A stretch of DNA of 12,010 bases from Coriobacteriaceae bacterium (GTDB lineage: Bacteria; Actinomycetota; Coriobacteriia; Coriobacteriales; Coriobacteriaceae): contig CABJBO010000044.1 in assembly GCA_902363875.1 (NCBI GenBank), positions 1 to 12,010 of the forward strand, given 5' to 3'. Below are positions 1 through 7,183 of the stretch, piece after piece. The position numbers and the translations under genes were made by a program. Position 1 is the first letter of the stretch; each line of letters begins with the position of its first letter. Under the pieces are notes generated by a model. That model was not told the DNA's origin. It saw only the letters and a program-made list of their open reading frames with translations, and ran no database searches.

Positions 1-55
1 CTACCGGGAGTAGCGTCGAAGGTTGACAAAACTATAGGAACACCCAACGACTAAG

Positions 56-484
56 TTAGGCGATGTGGAGGGGGTTGGCGGCGTCGACGGCATCGGGGGC
101 ATCGGATAGGCCGTCGGGGGCAGCGTCTGTCGGGTCCTCGTCGGGGGTCTCGATCTGCTTGATCATGACCTCCTGGCCCTGCAGCAGATAGGTCTCGCCG
201 CTACCGCAATGGGGGCAGGTCTTGCCGTGCTCGACCGTCGCGTAGTCGCAGCCGCACGCCTCGCAATGCGTCACGGCCTCGACAGGCTCCACAATAAGCT
301 CCGCGCCCTGCGTGATAGGCTTTTTATCTGCCGCCCAGCGCCAAGCATCAAGCAGCAGATCGGGAACGACGCCCGAGACCTCGCCCAGGAGCAGCGTCAC
401 GCTCGAAACGCGACTCACGCCATTGGCGCGCGCCACATTCTCGACATCGCGAATGATGTGATAGACGATTCCGAGCTCGTGCAC
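56..484 (-). CDS. hypA: HypA/HybF hydrogenase maturation nickel chaperone
   Basis: HypA delivers nickel, together with HypB, to the large subunit of [NiFe] hydrogenases in the cytoplasm. The 142-residue product starts with the family signature MHE, whose His2 and Glu3 contribute to nickel binding, and has the structural zinc site CEAC (74-77) and CPHC (90-93). The usual family length is about 113-120 residues; here an Asp/Ala/Pro-rich tail of about 30 residues follows the core. The start codon is GTG (484-482), chosen because it begins the MHELG motif and sits 7 nt after AAGGA (496-492). The gene shares its strand with the upstream oxidoreductase, about 195 bases away; that gap is highly structured and I see no convincing promoter in it, so co-transcription is possible. 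No other hyp gene is visible; the 55 bases beyond the stop hold nothing recognisable. The identity is firm from the motifs. Confidence 0.93.
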   Translation of the reverse strand: MHELGIVYHIIRDVENVARANGVSRVSSVTLLLGEVSGVVPDLLLDAWRWAADKKPITQGAELIVEPVEAVTHCEACGCDYATVEHGKTCPHCGSGETYLLQGQEVMIKQIETPDEDPTDAAPDGLSDAPDAVDAANPLHIA

Positions 485-496
485 TTTTAATTCCTT

Positions 497-518
497 CCGC
501 CGTTCTACCGAACGGCGG
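497..518 (-). promoter_or_regulatory. Hairpin abutting the hypA ribosome binding site
   Basis: A perfect 9-bp stem with a 4-nt loop: CCGCCGTTC (497-505), TACC, GAACGGCGG (510-518). In the minus-strand transcript it ends directly before AAGGA of hypA. No U-tract follows on either strand, so it is not a terminator. Its upstream arm can instead pair with 639-647 (9 bp through 514-522, one G.U) or with 653-660 (8 bp through 510-517). These pairings exclude the local hairpin, which suggests a switch at the translation start. The structure is seen in the sequence; the regulatory role is inference. Confidence 0.55.
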
Positions 519-533
519 TCGGCTTGACGCTGC

Positions 534-631
534 GCGAGTCCCAGACGGGCGATCTGCCTTTCAATCGTCGGGCATGGGCAAAAGCCCTATGCCCTCCTCT
601 TTCAAGGCACCTCGCCGCGCCTGGGACTCGC
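534..631 (-). ncRNA. Candidate structured RNA in the hypA leader (long purine-mismatch hairpin)
   Basis: The whole segment folds on itself. Arms 534-544 and 621-631 pair over 11 bp; 546-547/618-619, 548-552/612-616, 555-560/604-609, 570-575/589-594 and 576-579/584-587 continue the helix to a 4-nt loop at 580-583, about 34 Watson-Crick pairs in all. Read as minus-strand RNA, the 9x9 stretch GAAAGAGGA (603-595) opposite GACGATTGA (569-561) gives three tandem G.A/A.G steps separated by A-U, A-U and G-C pairs. As plus-strand RNA these would be poor pyrimidine mismatches. This asymmetry argues for function in the strand that also carries hypA. It matches no riboswitch consensus I can recall. It could instead be a palindromic repeat element. 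Confidence 0.5.
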
Positions 632-679
632 TCGCTGTCCAACCGCCCTCTGCGCCGTTCGCTTTCTTGTTAGGTTCTT

Positions 680-3457
680 TTATTTCTTCCCTAATTTAAT
701 CTTGATGGCGCGCTTGAGCGCGTATTTACCAAGGCTTGGGAGCTTTTGCTCGTATTTGACCATCGTGGAGCACTCGGGGCGGTCGCGATCCAGATGGATG
801 GCGTCAAACGCGCACTTGGTGGTGCACAGGCCGCAGCCGATGCACTTGTTGGGGTCGACGATTGAGGCACCGCAGCCAAGGCAACGGGCGGTCTCGGCGC
901 GCACCTGCTCTTCGGTAAAGGTCTCGACGTACTCGCTGAAGGGCGCGGCCTTCTCGCGCTCGTGGTCCACGTGGGCAACCTCACGGCTCGCGTTGTCATA
1001 GCTCTCGATCACGACATCGTCGCGGTCGAGCGCGGCGTAGCGGCGCTGGTTGCGGCCGATGGTGAGCGTGGAGCCCGGCTGCACAAAGCGATGGATGGAC
1101 ACGGCGGCCTCGTGACCGGCGGCGATGGCGTCGATAGCAAAGCTGGGACCGGTGTAGACGTCGCCGCCCACAAAGATGTCGGGCTCGGCGGTCTGGTACG
1201 TCTGCGGATCGGCAAGGGCACCCTGGCTGCGGCCGAGCTCCACCTTGGAGCCAGCCAGCAGGTCGCCCCACACAATGGACTGGCCAATCGACATGACGAC
1301 ACGGTCGGCATCGACACGGCGCAAGTCGTTCTCGTCATACTCGGGCGCAAAACGGCCCTCGTCGTCAAAGACACGCGTGCAGCGCTTAAAGGTGATACCG
1401 CACACACGACCGGCCTCGTCCAGGTGAATCTCCTTGGGGCCCCAGCCGCAGCTAATGTGCGCGCCGTCCTCAATGGCCTCGCGACGCTCCTCCTCGCTGG
1501 CAGGCATCTTGACCTCGCTCTCCAGGCAGAACATCTCAACGTGCTCGGAACCCAGACGGCAGGCGTTGCGCGCGACATCGATGGCCACGTTGCCGCCGCC
1601 CACCACGATGGTGCGCCCGGGCAGCGCGTCGATCTTGCCGCTGTTGACCTCGCGCAAAAAGTCGACGGCCACGGTCACGTCCTCGGCATCCTCGCCCGGA
1701 ATACCGGCAAGGCGGCCACCCTGGCAGCCAATGGCCACGTAAAAGGCTTTAAAGCCCTGCGCGCGAAGCTCGTCGAGCGTCACATCGCGACCGACCTCCA
1801 CGCCATAGCGGAACTCGGCGCCCATCAGGCGAATGACCTCGACCTCGGCCTCGATAACGTCCTTCTGCAGCTTAAAGCTGGGAATGCCGTAGGTGAGCAT
1901 GCCGCCCGGGCGCTCGTTTTTCTCGAACACGACGGGCTTGTAGCCCTTCTCGGCCAGATAGAAGGCGCAGGACAGACCGGCCGGACCGGCGCCGATGATG
2001 GCGATCTTCTGGTCGAAGCCGCCGGCACGCGTCGGGGTCACCACAGGTGGGACATAGCGAGTCGCGGCATCCAGATCGCGCTGGGCGATAAACTTCTTGA
2101 CCTCGTCGATGGCCACGGCCTCGTCCACGCGACCGCGGGTGCAGGCATCCTCACAGCGGCGGTTGCACACACGGCCGCAGATAGCGGGCAACGGGTTCTC
2201 GCGCTTGATGAGCGCCAACGCCTCGTCATAGCGGCCCTGCGCCGCGAGCTTCAAATAGCCCTGAACGGCAACGTGCGCGGGGCAGGCCGTCTTGCAGGGA
2301 GCGGTGCCGGACTCATGCGTCTCGATACGGTTGTCGTTGCGGTAGTTGGGCGACCACTTGGTGTGGTCCCACTTGGTGGCATCGGGCAGCTCCTGGCGCG
2401 GATACTCGGGCACCTGTCCGCCAGCCTTTTTGCTACAGAGCTTCTGGCCCAGTTTGGCGGCGCCGGCCGGACACACCTCAACGCAGCGACCGCAGGCCAC
2501 GCACTTGTCCTTCTCGACCTTGGCGACGTAGGCCGAGCGCGACAGGTTGGGCGTGTTGAACAGCTGCGAAGTGCGCAGGGCGTAGCACACGTTGACGTTG
2601 CAGTTGCAGATGGCGAAGATTTTGTTCTCACCGTCGATGTTGGTGATCTGGTGCACAAAGCCGTTGTCCTCGGCCTGGCGCAGGATGTCGTAGACCTCCT
2701 CGCGCGTCACATAATGGCCGCGGTCGGTCTCGACCACGTAGTCGGCCATATCGCCCACGGCGATGCACCAATCGGCCGGGTCGTCGGCGCAGCCCTCTCC
2801 CATCACGCGACGGCTCGCGCGGCAGCTGCAGGTGCTAGCGGCATACTTACCTTCGTATTTGTCGAGCCAATGCTCGATATGCTCGATCGGCACCGAGGTG
2901 CTCGCGGCATCGATGGCCTTCTCGACCGGAATGACATGCATGCCGATGCCGGCACCGCCGGGCGGCACCATCGGCGTGGCCTTGGACAGCGGTCCCTTGG
3001 ACGCCTGCTCAAAGAACTTGGCATAGACCGGATGCTCCTCGAGCTGGCTCACGCGCATGTTGAGGAACTCGGCGGAACCCGGCACCAGCATGGGCAGCAC
3101 CCACTGCTTGGCGCGCTCGGGGTTTTCCCAGTTGTACTCGAGCAGACCCGTGTAGCTCATGTCGTCGAGCATTTTTTCGATATCGGCCTCGGGCATGCCG
3201 GTGAGCTTGACCATCTCGGGCAGCGTATAGGGACGGCGCATCTTCATCTTGCAGAGCACTTCGGCCTGCTCGTCGGTTGCGGCCTCGGCAAACGACCAGT
3301 ACTCGTAGCCCAGCAGCTCGTCGCGGTGCAGCAGGCGGTTGGTGCAGTGCTCACACAGTTTGACGATGGCCTCGCGCGGATGCTCCGGTATCGGCGGCAC
3401 GAACTCCGCGCCGATATCGGGCTCGGTATAGCTAATCCCCGGTCCGTTGAGAATCAT
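680..3457 (-). CDS. Multidomain FAD/NAD(P)-dependent iron-sulfur oxidoreductase (GltD-like fusion)
   Basis: A 925-residue cytoplasmic electron-transfer flavoprotein. Residues 1-310 form an iron-sulfur module with a winged-helix-like stretch (75-110), CEHC (35-38), CSC (210-212), C223, C231 and CNCNVNVC (284-291). A ferredoxin site CVACGRCVEVCP (319-330) follows. Residues 388-439 carry the GltD-type cysteines (C388, C392, C427, C431, C435, C439). The FAD site GAGPAGLSCAF starts at 489, the NAD(P) site GGGNVAIDVAR at 620, and the second FAD-contact segment GGDVYTGPSFAIDA near 764. The C-terminus has CLGCG (859) and CIGCGLCTTKC (872-882). By family knowledge it moves electrons between NAD(P)H, FAD and 4Fe-4S clusters; substrate and partner are unknown. 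The ATG at 3457 has AAGGGA 5 nt upstream; the open frame continues to 4135 but runs through the divergent promoter and the tetR gene, so that extension is not coding. It is divergent from a TetR repressor gene. Confidence 0.85.
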   Translation of the reverse strand: MILNGPGISYTEPDIGAEFVPPIPEHPREAIVKLCEHCTNRLLHRDELLGYEYWSFAEAATDEQAEVLCKMKMRRPYTLPEMVKLTGMPEADIEKMLDDMSYTGLLEYNWENPERAKQWVLPMLVPGSAEFLNMRVSQLEEHPVYAKFFEQASKGPLSKATPMVPPGGAGIGMHVIPVEKAIDAASTSVPIEHIEHWLDKYEGKYAASTCSCRASRRVMGEGCADDPADWCIAVGDMADYVVETDRGHYVTREEVYDILRQAEDNGFVHQITNIDGENKIFAICNCNVNVCYALRTSQLFNTPNLSRSAYVAKVEKDKCVACGRCVEVCPAGAAKLGQKLCSKKAGGQVPEYPRQELPDATKWDHTKWSPNYRNDNRIETHESGTAPCKTACPAHVAVQGYLKLAAQGRYDEALALIKRENPLPAICGRVCNRRCEDACTRGRVDEAVAIDEVKKFIAQRDLDAATRYVPPVVTPTRAGGFDQKIAIIGAGPAGLSCAFYLAEKGYKPVVFEKNERPGGMLTYGIPSFKLQKDVIEAEVEVIRLMGAEFRYGVEVGRDVTLDELRAQGFKAFYVAIGCQGGRLAGIPGEDAEDVTVAVDFLREVNSGKIDALPGRTIVVGGGNVAIDVARNACRLGSEHVEMFCLESEVKMPASEEERREAIEDGAHISCGWGPKEIHLDEAGRVCGITFKRCTRVFDDEGRFAPEYDENDLRRVDADRVVMSIGQSIVWGDLLAGSKVELGRSQGALADPQTYQTAEPDIFVGGDVYTGPSFAIDAIAAGHEAAVSIHRFVQPGSTLTIGRNQRRYAALDRDDVVIESYDNASREVAHVDHEREKAAPFSEYVETFTEEQVRAETARCLGCGASIVDPNKCIGCGLCTTKCAFDAIHLDRDRPECSTMVKYEQKLPSLGKYALKRAIKIKLGKK

Positions 3458-3550
3458 AGTCGTCCCTTCTCTTGCCACAGCCCGGCGAGACCGCAGCGCC
3501 CCTCTTTTTTTGCAGGCCGGGCATGCCCCCATGCCTTTCACCCGCCATTG

Positions 3551-3619
3551 TTGACATTGTGTCAAAAATAGTATTGACGAACCGTCAACAATATTCAAGA
3601 CTGTTAGGCGAACGGTCAG
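3551..3619. promoter_or_regulatory. Divergent promoter/operator cluster, probable TetR-family binding sites
   Basis: The gap between the oxidoreductase (start 3457, minus) and tetR (start 3647, plus) holds two perfect palindromes with 6-bp arms and 3-bp spacers: TTGACATTGTGTCAA (3551-3565) and TTGACGAACCGTCAA (3574-3588). A degenerate third copy, TAGGCGAACGGTCAG (3605-3619), matches the second at 11 of 15 positions. The three centres lie 23 and 31 bp apart. On the minus strand TACTAT (3573-3568) may be the -10 of the oxidoreductase, which would place it inside the operator. Auto-repression by the adjacent TetR protein is inferred from position. Confidence 0.6.
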
Positions 3620-3646
3620 GCAAAAGAGGATGAAAGGCGGCAAAAC

Positions 3647-4309
3647 ATGGGCAACAACGCAGCAGATATCTCTGTGGTCGATGCCGTCCCCGCATCCGAT
3701 AGCGCGGCAAAACGCCTGACGGGCGACGAGCGCCGTCGCGAGATCCTCGCCGCTGTGCGCGCCGTGAGCGCCGAGCTTGGTGTGTCCCATCTTTCGGTAT
3801 CGGCCGTGACCAAGCGGGCTGGCTGCACGCGTTCGCTGTTCTACCACTACTTTGCCGATATGGATGCCGCCGTCACCGCCGTTATGGACGAGGCAATCGA
3901 CGGCTTTATCGCCGAGCTCGAGCAGTGGAACGCCAGCCGCACGGTTGGCGACATCGAAGGCGCACTCGACACCGTTGCTCCGCTCTTTAAGCGCCTGGTC
4001 GTGAGCGGCCACGAGTTGCCGAGCACGCTCACCTCGAGCAGCGGCGCGCTCTACGGCGGCTTTTTGCACAACGTGGTCCAGCGCGTGGCGCAGTATATCT
4101 GCGATACCACCGTGGTGGATTTTGTCGCCCATCATGAGCTACGCATCGACCATGTCTACGAGACGTTCTACACCCTCATTATGGGGTTGTTGATGTATAT
4201 CCGCACGCACCCCGATGTGCCCGACGAGACGGTCAAGGAAATCATCGCCTCGACACTCCACATCGAGGGCTATACCGCCAAGTATCCGGAGCGCAAGCCC
4301 CAGAACTGA
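3647..4309 (+). CDS. TetR/AcrR-family transcriptional regulator
   Basis: A 220-residue one-component regulator. The N-terminal DNA-binding domain spans about 28-80, with the helix-turn-helix around LSVSAVTKRAGCTRSLFYHYF (first residues at 49) and the family-typical FYHYF near 65-69. The rest (85-200) is a helical ligand-binding and dimerisation domain that varies too much to name a ligand. The first 25 residues are a poorly structured extension ahead of the usual start. The ATG at 3647 has AAGG 9 nt upstream; an earlier ATG at 3630 is out of frame. It is divergent from the oxidoreductase, with palindromic sites between them, and is followed after 63 bases by the membrane-protein gene, which it probably shares a transcript with. 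Repression of itself, the oxidoreductase and the membrane protein is inferred from layout. Confidence 0.88.
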   Translation: MGNNAADISVVDAVPASDSAAKRLTGDERRREILAAVRAVSAELGVSHLSVSAVTKRAGCTRSLFYHYFADMDAAVTAVMDEAIDGFIAELEQWNASRTVGDIEGALDTVAPLFKRLVVSGHELPSTLTSSSGALYGGFLHNVVQRVAQYICDTTVVDFVAHHELRIDHVYETFYTLIMGLLMYIRTHPDVPDETVKEIIASTLHIEGYTAKYPERKPQN

Positions 4310-4372
4310 CGACATTTGGCCAAACTGCCCGCGATCAGAAGAGGGGCCGCGGGCGTGTGAAAGGAGAGCAGC

Positions 4373-5380
4373 ATGCTGTTCGATGTTTGGGGTAGCGATA
4401 CCCTTATCCACTGGGCCGGCTGGGCCATGGTCTTTATTGGCCTGATCGTGCTCAACGAGATCGGCCGCCGCACCAAGCTGGGCGCGGCAATCATCTTTGG
4501 CGTGGCTCCGCTGGCCATGACCATCTACTGCGTCGCTATCGCCATCGGCGTTTCGCAGGGCGCCGAGTGGGCGCTCACCAACCCCACCCATGTGTACCAG
4601 AACAGCTGGTTCCACTACGCCAAGGTCTACGCGGCGTTGGCCGGTTGCTGGGGCTTCATCGCCATTAAGTATCAGTGGGGCAAGATCGGCAAGGCGCACT
4701 GGTTCCGCGCGTGGCCGTTTGTGATCGTCGCCATCAACATCATGATCGCCGTCGTGTCCGACTTTGAGAGCGCCTATCACTTCTTTGTCCTGGGCCAGTC
4801 CACTTGGGTCACCTCCGAAGGTGCTACGCAGCTTGCCGGCTGGAACAACGTGTTCAACGGCATCGCCGGTATCATCAACATCTTCTGCATGACCGGTTGG
4901 TGGAGCGTCTACGCCTCCGAGGACAAGACCGACATGCTGTGGCCCGACATGACCTGGGTCTACATCATCGCCTACGATATCTGGAACTTCTGCTACACCT
5001 ACAACTGCCTGCCCGCCCACTCCTGGTTCTGCGGCTTTGCGCTGCTGCTGGCGCCCACCGTCGCCGCCTTTATCTGGAACAAGGGCGGTTGGATCCAGAA
5101 CCGCGCCTTTACGCTGGCCATTTGGTGCATGTTTGCCCAGGTGTTCCCGTACTTCCAGGAGGAGTCCATCTTTGTGACCCACTCCACGCTCGACCCCAGC
5201 GCCGCTACTGCGGTCTCGATCGCCGCACTGGTCGCCAACATCGCCGCGATCATCTACATCGCCTACCGCGCCAAGAAGCTCGGCCGCAATCCCTACAAGC
5301 AGGATGTCTTTGAGGGCACCAGCGATTGGGAGAAGGCTACCGCTCGCCGCGCCAAGGTGGATTACGCACACGCCGAGTAA
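4373..5380 (+). CDS. Polytopic membrane protein, DUF5692-like
   Basis: A 335-residue integral membrane protein with about nine hydrophobic helices (roughly 11-30, 36-60, 81-100, 112-129, 157-176, 192-209, 216-235, 243-261, 278-297) and a basic/acidic cytoplasmic tail from 300. It is unusually rich in Trp, Tyr and Phe at helix ends. I recognise it as resembling the DUF5692 family of gut Coriobacteriia and Clostridia; no biochemical function is established that I know of. The ATG at 4373 has a strong AAGGAG (4361-4366) 6 nt upstream. The gap after tetR includes a 7-bp stem (4327-4333 with 4348-4354). A strong terminator follows the gene. Its pairing with an NAD(P)H/Fe-S oxidoreductase and a repressor suggests a regulated membrane redox or transport unit, which is inference. 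Confidence 0.72.
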   Translation: MLFDVWGSDTLIHWAGWAMVFIGLIVLNEIGRRTKLGAAIIFGVAPLAMTIYCVAIAIGVSQGAEWALTNPTHVYQNSWFHYAKVYAALAGCWGFIAIKYQWGKIGKAHWFRAWPFVIVAINIMIAVVSDFESAYHFFVLGQSTWVTSEGATQLAGWNNVFNGIAGIINIFCMTGWWSVYASEDKTDMLWPDMTWVYIIAYDIWNFCYTYNCLPAHSWFCGFALLLAPTVAAFIWNKGGWIQNRAFTLAIWCMFAQVFPYFQEESIFVTHSTLDPSAATAVSIAALVANIAAIIYIAYRAKKLGRNPYKQDVFEGTSDWEKATARRAKVDYAHAE

Positions 5381-5448
5381 CGCGCTCGCTGCCGTCCGCA
5401 TTTGGATGTAGGCGCGTCTCTTTGGCTCCGTAATCTCGCGTTATGCGC

Positions 5449-5489
5449 AGCCCCCGGAAAGCAATTCGTTTGCTTTCCGGGGGCTTTTT
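5449..5489 (+). terminator. Rho-independent terminator of the tetR / membrane-protein unit
   Basis: A perfect 16-bp stem (5449-5464 with 5470-5485), a 5-nt loop TTCGT, then TTTT (5486-5489), about 70 bases after the stop codon of the DUF5692-like gene. It lacks an upstream A-tract, so it works in the plus direction only. Confidence 0.9.
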
Positions 5490-5622
5490 GCTGTCGCGCG
5501 TGCATTCATGCACATATTCACAATGTATCGCGCAGATAAAATCGAATTTCCGACTGCACGCCAGCTCTATGTGACCTTAATTTTGGGTACATTGTTGTCC
5601 CGATATTGAGCTTGGGGGATAT

Positions 5623-7110
5623 ATGGAAAATGAGACGAGGGGCCAAGAGGACGCGGCCCAAGATGCAGCGGCGTGCGCCGAGGCCTTGGAGAGCCTAGAC
5701 CGGTTTTCGCTGGACGAAGTTGCGTTTGACGAGACAATCGCCGACATGCAGGACGCGGCGGGCGATGGCATACCGGATACGGGCGACGACGTCGAGGATG
5801 CTCGCGATGAAGCCGATGTCGAAAAAGGCGATGACGAGGGCAATGGCCAACCGGAACCCAACGCGGGAGATGAGACCTCCCTGCTTGGCGACTTGCCCGT
5901 CGACGAATCGCTCACCCGCGAGCTCCCCGGCTTGGGCTCTGCGCCAGTCGTCGACGAGACCATCGCCATGGGAGATATTCCCCTGCCGTCCGCTCCCTCG
6001 GCACACGAAGCCGAGGTTCGTCATCGTAAGATGTCGCCCAAGCGCCGCAATCTGATGGTCGCCGGTGTCGTGGCTGTCGCGCTCGTCGCCGGCGGCGCGG
6101 GCTATGCGGCTTGGAACGGATACCAGCAAGAGCAGGCCGCCGTAGTTGCCGCAAACGCCCATACCATGATGTCGGTGCAAATTGGCGTACATGCCGCGGG
6201 ACTCGACTGCTCCACCGGCTCAAAGATCCCCGTGCAGGTGAGTGGCCAGGACTCCGACGGCTCTTCTGTGAGCGAAACGCTCTACGTTGACGAGCACGGC
6301 CGCGGCATCAAACTGCTGCCCGGCGATTACACGCTCTCCATCGCTGCCTCCCCCATCGCGGCCGACGGCACCATCTATACCGTCCCGACCACCAAGACGC
6401 AGGTCACCGTTAAGAGCGATGGACAGGATTTAAGTGCCCAGGCTGCCTTTAAACTCAAGGTGCCTTCGGCCGACACGGTAACCAACGACCAGATCGACGC
6501 CGCCGCCAAGTATGCCGAGGAAGGCGGCGCGAGCTCCGCCGCCACCGCCAAGGTGCTCCAGCAGGCGGCAACCGCGCGGCGCGACGCCGCCGTCAATGCC
6601 GTGAGCGCGCAAAAGGCACAGGCAGCCCGTGATGCCGACGCCCGTCACAAGGCAACCGACCTCTACCAGCTCGATATCCCCGTCGAATGGTACGGCAAGG
6701 TCGAGACTTGGCAAAATGGCAGCACGCTATGCATCTATCTTGCCGGCGACAGCGATACGCCGATTGTGACGCTCGTCGCGGTGCGCGAGGGCGAGAGCTT
6801 TACGCCCGATGAGGGCGATACGGTTTTGGGTGCGGCCAATCTAGGCAACGGTTATACCGTCTACGCCAGCGGCCCCGTCTATCCGTACGTGGTGCCCCAG
6901 ACCATCAACGGGCGCACGCAGAACCCCGTGTCGACCTATCCCATGGACACAGCCATTGAGCTTGTCGAGCTTACGACCGGCAACCGCTACACCTACAGCC
7001 AGATCAAGAGCGTGCTGGTCGGCAAAGACGGCAAGGCCGACGCTGCCACCAAGCTCGAATGCGACTACATCGCCCAGATTCTGCTGCCGAGCATCAAGGC
7101 CCAGGACTAG
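5623..7110 (+). CDS. Single-pass membrane protein with acidic cytoplasmic tail, function unknown
   Basis: I do not recognise a named function for this 495-residue protein. Residues 1-130 are low-complexity and strongly acidic (Asp, Glu, Ala, Gly), with two related patches, FDETIADMQD near 35 and VDETIAMGDI near 110. A basic cluster (RHRKMSPKRR, 133-142) precedes a single transmembrane helix (about 144-164), so by the positive-inside rule the tail is cytoplasmic and 165-495 faces outside. The outer part has a beta-rich segment (183-280), an Ala-rich helix probably forming a coiled coil (288-345), and a C-terminal domain (346-490) starting LDIPVEWYGKVETW, a type common in surface proteins of Collinsella-like bacteria. 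The ATG at 5623 has only a weak GGGGGA 3 nt upstream; the next in-frame Met is residue 42. It stands alone between a terminator and a convergent gene. The acidic tail could be a phosphorylated FHA-docking region, which is speculation. Confidence 0.7.
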   Translation: MENETRGQEDAAQDAAACAEALESLDRFSLDEVAFDETIADMQDAAGDGIPDTGDDVEDARDEADVEKGDDEGNGQPEPNAGDETSLLGDLPVDESLTRELPGLGSAPVVDETIAMGDIPLPSAPSAHEAEVRHRKMSPKRRNLMVAGVVAVALVAGGAGYAAWNGYQQEQAAVVAANAHTMMSVQIGVHAAGLDCSTGSKIPVQVSGQDSDGSSVSETLYVDEHGRGIKLLPGDYTLSIAASPIAADGTIYTVPTTKTQVTVKSDGQDLSAQAAFKLKVPSADTVTNDQIDAAAKYAEEGGASSAATAKVLQQAATARRDAAVNAVSAQKAQAARDADARHKATDLYQLDIPVEWYGKVETWQNGSTLCIYLAGDSDTPIVTLVAVREGESFTPDEGDTVLGAANLGNGYTVYASGPVYPYVVPQTINGRTQNPVSTYPMDTAIELVELTTGNRYTYSQIKSVLVGKDGKADAATKLECDYIAQILLPSIKAQD

Positions 7111-7145
7111 CCGGGCGCATCATGGTACTCCCCAACCGTGATGAA

Positions 7146-7167
7146 GGGGCCAGGAGGTCCTGGCCCC
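7146..7167. terminator. Stem-loop between convergent genes
   Basis: A perfect 9-bp stem, GGGGCCAGG (7146-7154) with CCTGGCCCC (7159-7167), and loop AGGT, in the 73-base gap between two converging genes. There is no T-tract on either side, so it is a weak or atypical bidirectional terminator judged mainly by position. Confidence 0.45.
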
Positions 7168-7183
7168 ACAGATCCGTAGATGA

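Noticed and set aside
24..29. TTGACA on the plus strand near the window start
   Set aside because: No matching -10 at suitable spacing and no plus-strand gene follows.
485..679. Assignment of the hypA leader to a known riboswitch (cobalamin, Moco, NiCo, SAM, TPP)
   Set aside because: Isolated words such as GGTGCC are present, but the conserved boxes and junction layout of those classes, as I remember them, are not. A covariance-model search would settle it.
962..3571. An 869-codon open frame on the plus strand, antisense to the oxidoreductase
   Set aside because: It mirrors a GC-rich gene; the protein is low-complexity (Ala, Gly, His, Leu, Asp), shows no domain, and the opposite strand has clear Fe-S, FAD and NAD(P) motifs.
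3458..4135. N-terminal extension of the oxidoreductase frame
   Set aside because: It would cross the divergent promoter and most of tetR; the ATG at 3457 has a proper ribosome site and starts the conserved module.
4139..5401. A 420-codon minus-strand open frame over the membrane-protein gene
   Set aside because: It overlaps both tetR and the membrane protein, lacks recognisable domains, and would run against a good ribosome site and terminator for the plus-strand gene.
5500..5513. Palindrome GTGCATTCATGCAC upstream of the orphan membrane protein
   Set aside because: Short arms (6 bp) and no clear promoter aligned with it; it could arise by chance.
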